From: Cinnamomum chago
Taxonomy: Eukaryota > Streptophyta > Magnoliopsida > Laurales > Lauraceae
Reading direction: 5' to 3'
DNA length: 64,000 nucleotides
Assembly: GCA_038049695.1 (NCBI GenBank)
Contig: CP142452.1
Location: 31,670,501 to 31,734,500 of the forward strand
Of this stretch, positions 21,739-33,774 are shown one piece after another. A program made the translations under genes and the position numbers. The first letter of the stretch is position 1. Each line of letters starts with the position of its first letter. The notes under the pieces were generated by a model, which was given only the letters and a program-made list of their open reading frames with translations, had not been told where the DNA came from and did not search any database.

Positions 21739-24391
21739 TAAGTTAACGATCTAACTTAAACCTACGTTTCATATGTACGGAAAATCCGGGATTCGGAACC
21801 TCCTTCCGTCAGTTCTTGCAAGTCATGAATGACTAGGTGTCCGTGCCCGTAAAGTTTCACGGGCGACGGAGCCAGTTAGCTCATTTTGGGCGCTTGGAGG
21901 CTTATTTTCTAGGTTTAAGCTAACGTTCTAACTTTTAAACCTACGTTTCAACTGTACGGACCATCCGGAATTTACAATCTCGATCTGTCAGTTCCGACAA
22001 GTAATGAATGACTACGGACCCGTGCCCGTCAAATTTCACGGGCAACGGACCCCGTTTGCTCATTAAGGGGCCCCGGAGGCTCGTTTTCTAGATTTAAAGC
22101 TAACGTTCTAACTTAAACCTACGTTTCAACCGTACGGGAAATCCGGTAATCGAATTCTCGTTCTGTCAGTTCCTGCAAGTCGTGAATGACTAGGAGCCCG
22201 TGCCCGTCAAGTCTCCCAGGCAACAGAGCCCGTTTGCTTATTTTGGGCGCCCGGACTTTCGTTTTCTATGTTTTAAGCTAACGTTCTAACCTAAACTTAC
22301 GTTTCGACTGTACGTCCAATCCGGGATTCGGGATCTCGTGCCGTCAATTCCTGTAAGTCATGAATGACTAGGGGCCCGTGCCCGGCAAGTTTCTAGGGCA
22401 ATTGAGCCCGCTTTCTCATTTTGGGCGCTTGGAGGCTCGTTTTCAAGGTTTTAAGCTAACGTTCTAACCTAAACCTAGCTTCCAACTGTGCGGGCAATCC
22501 GGGATTCGGAATCTCATTCCGTCAGTTCCTATGAGCCATGAATGACTAGGGTCCCGTGCCCGTCAAGTTTCACGGTCAACAGATCCCATTTGGTCATTTT
22601 GTGCTCCCGGAGGCTCGTTTTCTAGGTTTTAAGATAACGTTTTAACTTCAACCAACGTCCCAACTGTACGGGCAATCCGAGATTCGGAATCTTGTTCCGT
22701 CAACTCCAGTAAGTCAGTTATAACTAGGGGCCCGTGCCCGTCAAGTTTCGAGGGCAACGGAGCCCGTTTTCTCATTTTGGGCGCTCGTAGGCACGTTTTA
22801 TAGGGTTTAAGCTAATGTTCTAACCTAAACCTACGTTTCAACTATACGGGCAATCCGGGATTTAGAATCTCGTTCTGTCAGTTCTTACAAGTCATGAATG
22901 AGTAGGGGCCCGTGGCTGTCAAGTATCACGGGCAACGGACCCCGTTTGCTGATTTTGTGCGCCCGGAGGTTCGTTTTCTAGGTTTTAAGCTAACGTTCTA
23001 ACTTAAATCTACGTTCTAACTATACGGGCAATCCGGGACTCGTAATCTCGTTCCGTCAGTTCCTGTAAGTAATGAATGACTAGAGGCCCGTTTCGCCGAG
23101 TTTCAGGGGCAACGGAGCCCGTTTGCTCATTTTGGGCTCATGGAAGTTTGTTTTCTAGGTTTTAAGTTAACGATCTAACTTAAACCTACGTTTCATATGT
23201 ACGGAAAATCCGGGATTCGGAACCTCGTTCCGTCAGTTCTTGCAAGTCATGAATGACTAGGTGTCCGTGCCCGTAAAGTTTCACGGGCGACGGAGCCAGT
23301 TAGCTCGTTTTTGGGGCTTGGAGGCTTATTTTCTAGGTTTAAGCTAACGTTCTAACTTTTAAACCTACGTTTCAACTGTACGGACCATCCGGAATTTACA
23401 ATCTCGATCTGTCAGTTCCGACAAGTAATGAATGACTACGGACCCGTGCCCGTCAAATTTCACGGGCAACGGACCCCGTTTGCTCATTAAGGGGCCCCGG
23501 AGGCTCGTTTTCTAGATTTAAAGCTAACGTTCTAACTTAAACCTACGTTTCAACCGTACGGGAAATCCGGTAATCGAATTCTCGTTCTGTCAGTTCCTGC
23601 AAGTCGTGAATGACTAGGAGCCCGTGCCCGTCAAGTCTCCCAGGCAACGGAGCCCGTTTGCTTATTTTGGGCGCCCGGACTTTCGTTTTCTATGTTTTAA
23701 GCTAACGTTCTAACTTAAACTTACGTTTCGACTGTACGTGCAATCCGGGATTCGGAATCTCGTTGCGTCAATTCCTGTAAGTCATTAATGACTACGGGCC
23801 CGTGCCCGGCAAGTTTCTAGGGAAATGGAGCCCGCTTTCTCATTTTGGGCGCTCGGAGGAAAAATTTTCTAGGTTTTAAGCTAACGTTCTAACCTAAACC
23901 TAGCATCCAACTGTGCGGGCAATCCGAGATTCGGAATCTCGTTCCGTCAGTTCCTGTGAGCCATGAATCACTAGGGTCCCATTCCCGTCAAGTTTCGAGG
24001 GCAACGGAGCCCGTTTTCTCAGTTTTGGCGCTCGGAGGCTCGTTTTCTAGGTTTTAAGCTAATGTTCTAACCTAAACCTACGTTTCAACTGTACGGGCAA
24101 TCCGGGATTTAGAATCTCGTTCTGTCAGTTCTTACAAGTCATGAATGAGTAGGGGCCCGTGGCCGTCAAGTATCACGGGCAACGGACCCCGTTTCCTGAT
24201 TTTGTGCGCCCGGATGCTCGTTTTCTAGGTTTTAAGCTAACGTTCTAACTGTACGGGCAATCCGGGACTCGTAATCTCGTTCCGTCAGTTCCTGCAAGTC
24301 ATGAATGACTAGATGCCCGTTTCGCCGAGTTTTAGGGGCAACGGAGCCCGTTTGCTCATTTTGGGCTCATGGAGGTTTGTTTTCTAGGTTT
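21739..24391 (+). repeat. HOR unit 5 (2653 bp)
   Basis: B6 marker returns to G. Left-cohort states elsewhere. Confidence 0.95.
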
Positions 24392-27044
24392 TAAGTTAAC
24401 GATCTAACTTAAACCTACGTTTCATATGTACGGAAAATCCGGGATTCGGAACCTCCTTCCGTCAGTTCTTGCAAGTCATGAATGACTAGGTGTCCGTGCC
24501 CGTAAAGTTTCACGGGCGACGGAGCCAGTTAGCTCATTTTGGGCGCTTGGAGGCTTATTTTCTAGGTTTAAGCTAACGTTCTAACTTTTAAACCTACGTT
24601 TCAACTGTACGGACCATCCGGAATTTACAATCTCGATCTGTCAGTTCCGACAAGTAATGAATGACTACGGACCCGTGCCCGTCAAATTTCACGGGCAACG
24701 GACCCCGTTTGCTCATTAAGGGGCCCCGGAGGCTCGTTTTCTAGATTTAAAGCTAACGTTCTAACTTAAACCTACGTTTCAACCGTACGGGAAATCCGGT
24801 AATCGAATTCTCGTTCTGTCAGTTCCTGCAAGTCGTGAATGACTAGGAGCCCGTGCCCGTCAAGTCTCCCAGGCAACAGAGCCCGTTTGCTTATTTTGGG
24901 CGCCCGGACTTTCGTTTTCTATGTTTTAAGCTAACGTTCTAACCTAAACTTACGTTTCGACTGTACGTCCAATCCGGGATTCGGGATCTCGTGCCGTCAA
25001 TTCCTGTAAGTCATGAATAACTAGGGGCCCGTGCCCGGCAAGTTTCTAGGGCAATTGAGCCCGCTTTCTCATTTTGGGCGCTTAGAGGCTCGTTTTCAAG
25101 GTTTTAAGCTAACGTTCTAACCTAAACCTAGCTTCCAACTGTGCGGGCAATCCGGGATTCGGAATCTCATTCCGTCAGTTCCTATGAGCCATGAATGACT
25201 AGGGTCCCGTGCCCGTCAAGTTTCACGGTCAACAGATCCCATTTGGTCATTTTGTGCTCCCGGAGGCTCGTTTTCTAGGTTTTAAGATAACGTTTTAACT
25301 TCAACCAACGTCCCAACTGTACGGGCAATCCGAGATTCGGAATCTTGTTCCGTCAACTCCAGTAAGTCAGTTATAACTAGGGGCCCGTGCCCGTCAAGTT
25401 TCGAGGGCAACGGAGCCCGTTTTCTCATTTTGGGCGCTCGTAGGCACGTTTTATAGGGTTTAAGCTAATGTTCTAACCTAAACCTACGTTTCAACTATAC
25501 GGGCAATCCGGGATTTAGAATCTCGTTCTGTCAGTTCTTACAAGTCATGAATGAGTAGGGGCCCGTGGCTGTCAAGTATCACGGGCAACGGACCCCGTTT
25601 GCTGATTTTGTGCGCCCGGAGGTTCGTTTTCTAGGTTTTAAGCTAACGTTCTAACTTAAATCTACGTTCTAACTATACGGGCAATCCGGGACTCGTAATC
25701 TCGTTCCGTCAGTTCCTGTAAGTAATGAATGACTAGAGGCCCGTTTCGCCGAGTTTCAGGGGCAACGGAGCCCGTTTGCTCATTTTGGGCTCATGGAAGT
25801 TTGTTTTCTAGGTTTTAAGTTAACGATCTAACTTAAACCTACGTTTCATATGTACGGAAAATCCGGGATTCGGAACCTCGTTCCGTCAGTTCTTGCAAGT
25901 CATGAATGACTAGGTGTCCGTGCCCGTAAAGTTTCACGGGCGACGGAGCCAGTTAGCTCGTTTTTGGGGCTTGGAGGCTTATTTTCTAGGTTTAAGCTAA
26001 CGTTCTAACTTTTAAACCTACGTTTCAACTGTACGGACCATCCGGAATTTACAATCTCGATCTGTCAGTTCCGACAAGTAATGAATGACTACGGACCCGT
26101 GCCCGTCAAATTTCACGGGCAACGGACCCCGTTTGCTCATTAAGGGGCCCCGGAGGCTCGTTTTCTAGATTTAAAGCTAACGTTCTAACTTAAACCTACG
26201 TTTCAACCGTACGGGAAATCCGGTAATCGAATTCTCGTTCTGTCAGTTCCTGCAAGTCGTGAATGACTAGGAGCCCGTGCCCGTCAAGTCTCCCAGGCAA
26301 CGGAGCCCGTTTGCTTATTTTGGGCGCCCGGACTTTCGTTTTCTATGTTTTAAGCTAACGTTCTAACTTAAACTTACGTTTCGACTGTACGTGCAATCCG
26401 GGATTCGGAATCTCGTTGCGTCAATTCCTGTAAGTCATTAATGACTACGGGCCCGTGCCCGGCAAGTTTCTAGGGAAATGGAGCCCGCTTTCTCATTTTG
26501 GGCGCTCGGAGGAAAAATTTTCTAGGTTTTAAGCTAACGTTCTAACCTAAACCTAGCATCCAACTGTGCGGGCAATCCGAGATTCGGAATCTCGTTCCGT
26601 CAGTTCCTGTGAGCCATGAATCACTAGGGTCCCATTCCCGTCAAGTTTCGAGGGCAACGGAGCCCGTTTTCTCAGTTTTGGCGCTCGGAGGCTCGTTTTC
26701 TAGGTTTTAAGCTAATGTTCTAACCTAAACCTACGTTTCAACTGTACGGGCAATCCGGGATTTAGAATCTCGTTCTGTCAGTTCTTACAAGTCATGAATG
26801 AGTAGGGGCCCGTGGCCGTCAAGTATCACGGGCAACGGACCCCGTTTCCTGATTTTGTGCGCCCGGATGCTCGTTTTCTAGGTTTTAAGCTAACGTTCTA
26901 ACTGTACGGGCAATCCGGGACTCGTAATCTCGTTCCGTCAGTTCCTGCAAGTCATGAATGACTAGATGCCCGTTTCGCCGAGTTTTAGGGGCAACGGAGC
27001 CCGTTTGCTCATTTTGGGCTCATGGAGGTTTGTTTTCTAGGTTT
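24392..27044 (+). repeat. HOR unit 6 (2653 bp)
   Basis: Repeats the two rare substitutions of unit 3 at 25019 and 25084, exactly 7959 bp away. Confidence 0.95.
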
Positions 27045-29697
27045 TAAGTTAACGATCTAACTTAAACCTACGTTTCATATGTACGGAAAATCCGGGATTC
27101 GGAACCTCCTTCCGTCAGTTCTTGCAAGTCATGAATGACTAGGTGTCCGTGCCCGTAAAGTTTCACGGGCGACGGAGCCAGTTAGCTCATTTTGGGCGCT
27201 TGGAGGCTTATTTTCTAGGTTTAAGCTAACGTTCTAACTTTTAAACCTACGTTTCAACTGTACGGACCATCCGGAATTTACAATCTCGATCTGTCAGTTC
27301 CGACAAGTAATGAATGACTACGGACCCGTGCCCGTCAAATTTCACGGGCAACGGACCCCGTTTGCTCATTAAGGGGCCCCGGAGGCTCGTTTTCTAGATT
27401 TAAAGCTAACGTTCTAACTTAAACCTACGTTTCAACCGTACGGGAAATCCGGTAATCGAATTCTCGTTCTGTCAGTTCCTGCAAGTCGTGAATGACTAGG
27501 AGCCCGTGCCCGTCAAGTCTCCCAGGCAACAGAGCCCGTTTGCTTATTTTGGGCGCCCGGACTTTCGTTTTCTATGTTTTAAGCTAACGTTCTAACCTAA
27601 ACTTACGTTTCGACTGTACGTCCAATCCGGGATTCGGGATCTCGTGCCGTCAATTCCTGTAAGTCATGAATGACTAGGGGCCCGTGCCCGGCAAGTTTCT
27701 AGGGCAATTGAGCCCGCTTTCTCATTTTGGGCGCTTGGAGGCTCGTTTTCAAGGTTTTAAGCTAACGTTCTAACCTAAACCTAGCTTCCAACTGTGCGGG
27801 CAATCCGGGATTCGGAATCTCATTCCGTCAGTTCCTATGAGCCATGAATGACTAGGGTCCCGTGCCCGTCAAGTTTCACGGTCAACAGATCCCATTTGGT
27901 CATTTTGTGCTCCCGGAGGCTCGTTTTCTAGGTTTTAAGATAACGTTTTAACTTCAACCAACGTCCCAACTGTACGGGCAATCCGAGATTCGGAATCTTG
28001 TTCCGTCAACTCCAGTAAGTCATTTATAACTAGGGGCCCGTGCCCGTCAAGTTTCGAGGGCAACGGAGCCCGTTTTCTCATTTTGGGCGCTCGTAGGCAC
28101 GTTTTATAGGGTTTAAGCTAATGTTCTAACCTAAACCTACGTTTCAACTATACGGGCAATCCGGGATTTAGAATCTCGTTCTGTCAGTTCTTACAAGTCA
28201 TGAATGAGTAGGGGCCCGTGGCTGTCAAGTATCACGGGCAACGGACCCCGTTTGCTGATTTTGTGCGCCCGGAGGTTCGTTTTCTAGGTTTTAAGCTAAC
28301 GTTCTAACTTAAATCTACGTTCTAACTATACGGGCAATCCGGGACTCGTAATCTCGTTCCGTCAGTTCCTGTAAGTAATGAATGACTAGAGGCCCGTTTC
28401 GCCGAGTTTCAGGGGCAACGGAGCCCGTTTGCTCATTTTGGGCTCATGGAAGTTTGTTTTCTAGGTTTTAAGTTAACGATCTAACTTAAACCTACGTTTC
28501 ATATGTACGGAAAATCCGGGATTCGGAACCTCGTTCCGTCAGTTCTTGCAAGTCATGAATGACTAGGTGTCCGTGCCCGTAAAGTTTCACGGGCGACGGA
28601 GCCAGTTAGCTCGTTTTTGGGGCTTGGAGGCTTATTTTCTAGGTTTAAGCTAACGTTCTAACTTTTAAACCTACGTTTCAACTGTACGGACCATCCGGAA
28701 TTTACAATCTCGATCTGTCAGTTCCGACAAGTAATGAATGACTACGGACCCGTGCCCGTCAAATTTCACGGGCAACGGACCCCGTTTGCTCATTAAGGGG
28801 CCCCGGAGGCTCGTTTTCTAGATTTAAAGCTAACGTTCTAACTTAAACCTACGTTTCAACCGTACGGGAAATCCGGTAATCGAATTCTCGTTCTGTCAGT
28901 TCCTGCAAGTCGTGAATGACTAGGAGCCCGTGCCCGTCAAGTCTCCCAGGCAACGGAGCCCGTTTGCTTATTTTGGGCGCCCGGACTTTCGTTTTCTATG
29001 TTTTAAGCTAACGTTCTAACTTAAACTTACGTTTCGACTGTACGTGCAATCCGGGATTCGGAATCTCGTTGCGTCAATTCCTGTAAGTCATTAATGACTA
29101 CGGGCCCGTGCCCGGCAAGTTTCTAGGGAAATGGAGCCCGCTTTCTTATTTTGGGCGCTCGGAGGAAAAATTTTCTAGGTTTTAAGCTAACGTTCTAACC
29201 TAAAGCTAGCATCCAACTGTGCGGGCAATCCGAGATTCGGAATCTCGTTCCGTCAGTTCCTGTGAGCCATGAATCACTAGGGTCCCATTCCCGTCAAGTT
29301 TCGAGGGCAACGGAGCCCGTTTTCTCAGTTTTGGCGCTCGGAGGCTCGTTTTCTAGGTTTTAAGCTAATGTTCTAACCTAAACCTACGTTTCAACTGTAC
29401 GGGCAATCCGGGATTTAGAATCTCGTTCTGTCAGTTCTTACAAGTCATGAATGAGTAGGGGCCCGTGGCTGTCAAGTATCACGGGCAACGGACCCCGTTT
29501 CCTGATTTTGTGCGCCCGGATGCTCGTTTTCTAGGTTTTAAGCTAACGTTCTAACTGTACGGGCAATCCGGGACTCGTAATCTCGTTCCGTCAGTTCCTG
29601 CAAGTCATGAATGACTAGATGCCCGTTTCGCCGAGTTTTAGGGGCAACGGAGCCCGTTTGCTCATTTTGGGCTCATGGAGGTTTGTTTTCTAGGTTT
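27045..29697 (+). repeat. HOR unit 7 (2653 bp)
   Basis: B6 marker T at 28023, matching unit 4 at +7959. Block A holds private changes at 29147 (C to T) and 29205 (C to G). A6 reads GTGGCTGTC at 29470, the B7 state, suggesting conversion from a B block. Confidence 0.95.
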
Positions 29698-32600
29698 TAA
29701 GTTAACGATCTAACTTAAACCTACGTTTCATATGTACGGAAAATCCGGGATTCGGAACCTCCTTCCGTCAGTTCTTGCAAGTCATGAATGACTAGGTGTC
29801 CGTGCCCGTAAAGTTTCACGGGCGACGGAGCCAGTTAGCTCATTTTGGGCGCTTGGAGGCTTATTTTCTAGGTTTAAGCTAACGTTCTAACTTTTAAACC
29901 TACGTTTCAACTGTACGGACCATCCGGAATTTACAATCTCGATCTGTCAGTTCCGACAAGTAATGAATGACTACGGACCCGTGCCCGTCAAATTTCACGG
30001 GCAACGGACCCCGTTTGCTCATTAAGGGGCCCCGGAGGCTCGTTTTCTAGATTTAAAGCTAACGTTCTAACTTAAACCTACGTTTCAACCGTACGGGAAA
30101 TCCGGTAATCGAATTCTCGTTCTGTCAGTTCCTGCAAGTCGTGAATGACTAGGAGCCCGTGCCCGTCAAGTCTCCCAGGCAACAGAGCCCGTTTGCTTAT
30201 TTTGGGCGCCCGGACTTTCGTTTTCTATGTTTTAAGCTAACGTTCTAACCTAAACTTACGTTTCGACTGTACGTCCAATCCGGGATTCGGGATCTCGTGC
30301 CGTCAATTCCTGTAAGTCATGAATGACTAGGGGCCCGTGCCCGGCAAGTTTCTAGGGCAATTGAGCCCGCTTTCTCATTTTGGGCGCTTGGAGGCTCGTT
30401 TTCAAGGTTTTAAGCTAACGTTCTAACCTAAACCTAGCTTCCAACTGTGCGGGCAATCCGGGATTCGGAATCTCATTCCGTCAGTTCCTATGAGCCATGA
30501 ATGACTAGGGTCCCGTGCCCGTCAAGTTTCACGGTCAACAGATCCCATTTGGTCATTTTGTGCTCCCGGAGGCTCGTTTTCTAGGTTTTAAGATAACGTT
30601 TTAACTTCAACCAACGTCCCAACTGTACGGGCAATCCGAGATTCGGAATCTTGTTCCGTCAACTCCAGTAAGTCATTTATAACTAGGGGCCCGTGCCCGT
30701 CAAGTTTCGAGGGCAACGGAGCCCGTTTTCTCATTTTGGGCGCTCGTAGGCACGTTTTATAGGGTTTAAGCTAATGTTCTAACCTAAACCTACGTTTCAA
30801 CTATACGGGCAATCCGGGATTTAGAATCTCGTTCTGTCAGTTCTTACAAGTCATGAATGAGTAGGGGCCCGTGGCTGTCAAGTATCACGGGCAACGGACC
30901 CCGTTTGCTGATTTTGTGCGCCCGGAGGTTCGTTTTCTAGGTTTTAAGCTAACGTTCTAACTTAAATCTACGTTCTAACTATACGGGCAATCCGGGACTC
31001 GTAATCTCGTTCCGTCAGTTCCTGTAAGTAATGAATGACTAGAGGCCCGTTTCGCCGAGTTTCAGGGGCAACGGAGCCCGTTTGCTCATTTTGGGCTCAT
31101 GGAAGTTTGTTTTCTAGGTTTTAAGTTAACGATCTAACTTAAACCTACGTTTCATATGTACGGAAAATCCGGGATTCCGAACCTCGTTCCGTCAGTTCTT
31201 GCAAGTCATGAATGACTAGGTGTCCGTGCCCGTAAAGTTTCACGGGCGACGGAGCCAGTTAGCTCGTTTTTGGGGCTTGGAGGCTTATTTTCTAGGTTTA
31301 AGCTAACGTTCTAACTTTTAAACCTACGTTTCAACTGTACGGACCATCCGGAATTTACAATCTCGATCTGTCAGTTCCGACAAGTAATGAATGACTACGG
31401 ACCCGTGCCCGTCAAATTTCACGGGCAACGGACCCCGTTTGCTCATTAAGGGGCCCCGGAGGCTCGTTTTCTAGATTTAAAGCTAACGTTCTAACTTAAA
31501 CCTACGTTTCAACCGTACGGGAAATCCGGTAATCGAATTCTCGTTCTGTCAGTTCCTGCAAGTCGTGAATGACTAGGAGCCCGTGCCCGTCAAGTCTCCC
31601 AGGCAACAGAGCCCGTTTGCTTATTTTGGGCGCCCGGACTTTCGTTTTCTATGTTTTAAGCTAACGTTCTAACCTAAACTTACGTTTCGACTGTACGTCC
31701 AATCCGGGATTCGGGATCTCGTGCCGTCAATTCCTGTAAGTCATGAATGACTAGGGGCCCGTGCCCGGCAAGTTTCTAGGGCAATTGAGCCCGCTTTCTC
31801 ATTTTGGGCGCTTGGAGGCTCGTTTTCAAGGTTTTAAGCTAACGTTCTAACCTAAACCTAGCTTCCAACTGTGCGGGCAATCCGGGATTCGGAATCTCAT
31901 TCCGTCAGTTCCTATGAGCCATGAATGACTAGGGTCCCGTGCCCGTCAAGTTTCACGGTCAACAGATCCCATTTGGTCATTTTGTGCTCCCGGAGGCTCG
32001 TTTTCTAGGTTTTAAGATAACGTTTTAACTTCAACCAACGTCCCAACTGTACGGGCAATCCGAGATTCGGAATCTTGTTCCGTCAACTCCAGTAAGTCAT
32101 TTATAACTAGGGGCCCGTGCCCGTCAAGTTTCGAGGGCAACGGAGCCCGTTTTCTCATTTTGGGCGCTCGTAGGCACGTTTTATAGGGTTTAAGCTAATG
32201 TTCTAACCTAAACCTACGTTTCAACTATACGGGCAATCCGGGATTTAGAATCTCGTTCTGTCAGTTCTTACAAGTCATGAATGAGTAGGGGCCCGTGGCT
32301 GTCAAGTATCACGGGCAACGGACCCCGTTTGCTGATTTTGTGCGCCCGGAGGTTCGTTTTCTAGGTTTTAAGCTAACGTTCTAACTTAAATCTACGTTCT
32401 AACTATACGGGCAATCCGGGACTCGTAATCTCGTTCCGTCAGTTCCTGTAAGTAATGAATCACTAGAGGCCCGTTTCGCCGAGTTTCAGGGGCAACGGAG
32501 CCCGTTTGCTCATTTTGGGCTCATGGAAGTTTGTTTTCTAGGTTTTAAGTTAACGATCTAACTTAAACCTACGTTTCATATGTACGGAAAATCCGGGATT

Positions 32601-33774
32601 CCGAACCTCGTTCCGTCAGTTCTTGCAAGTCATGAATGACTAGGTGTCCGTGCCCGTAAAGTTTCACGGGCGACGGAGCCAGTTAGCTCGTTTTTGGGGC
32701 TTGGAGGCTTATTTTCTAGGTTTAAGCTAACGTTCTAACTTTTAAACCTACGTTTCAACTGTACGGACCATCCGGAATTTACAATCTCGATCTGTCAGTT
32801 CCGACAAGTAATGAATGACTACGGACCCGTGCCCGTCAAATTTCACGGGCAACGGACCCCGTTTGCTCATTAAGGGGCCCCGGAGGCTCGTTTTCTAGAT
32901 TTAAAGCTAACGTTCTAACTTAAACCTACGTTTCAACCGTACGGGAAATCCGGTAATCGAATTCTCGTTCTGTCAGTTCCTGCAAGTCGTGAATGACTAG
33001 GAGCCCGTGCCCGTCAAGTCTCCCAGGCAACGGAGCCCGTTTGCTTATTTTGGGCGCCCGGACTTTCGTTTTCTATGTTTTAAGCTAACGTTCTAACTTA
33101 AACTTACGTTTCGACTGTACGTGCAATCCGGGATTCGGAATCTCGTTGCGTCAATTCCTGTAAGTCATTAATGACTACGGGCCCGTGCCCGGCAAGTTTC
33201 TAGGGAAATGGAGCCCGCTTTCTCATTTTGGGCGCTCGGAGGAAAAATTTTCTAGGTTTTAAGCTAACGTTCTAACCTAAACCTAGCATCCAACTGTGCG
33301 GGCAATCCGAGATTCGGAATCTCGTTCCGTCAGTTCCTGTGAGCCATGAATCACTAGGGTCCCATTCCCGTCAAGTTTCGAGGGCAACGGAGCCCGTTTT
33401 CTCAGTTTTGGCGCTCGGAGGCTCGTTTTCTAGGTTTTAAGCTAATGTTCTAACCTAAACCTACGTTTCAACTGTACGGGCAATCCGGGATTTAGAATCT
33501 CGTTCTGTCAGTTCTTACAAGTCATGAATGAGTAGGGGCCCGTGGCCGTCAAGTATCACGGGCAACGGACCCCGTTTCCTGATTTTGTGCGCCCGGATGC
33601 TCGTTTTCTAGGTTTTAAGCTAACGTTCTAACTGTACGGGCAATCCGGGACTCGTAATCTCGTTCCGTCAGTTCCTGCAAGTCATGAATGACTAGATGCC
33701 CGTTTCGCCGAGTTTTAGGGGCAACGGAGCCCGTTTGCTCATTTTGGGCTCATGGAGGTTTGTTTTCTAGGTTT
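29698..33774 (+). repeat. HOR unit 8, expanded 23-mer (4077 bp, B+B'+A)
   Basis: A normal B block, then an extra 8-mer, then a normal A block. The length is exactly 2653+1424. It is the only length deviation in the main array and the point where the array changes cohort. Confidence 0.93.
31122..32545 (+). repeat. Extra hybrid 8-mer block (A1 front, B body)
   Basis: 1424 bp inserted between B and A of unit 8. Its first monomer is A1-type (ACCTCGTTCCG; GCTCGTTTTTGGGGC near 31264-31278). By 31606 it reads CAACAGAG and continues B-type through B8. The A-to-B switch therefore lies in the A2/B2-identical stretch between about 31279 and 31605. First occurrence in the array of C at 31178 (ATTCCGAAC) and C at 32461 (AATCACTAG). 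Confidence 0.92.
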
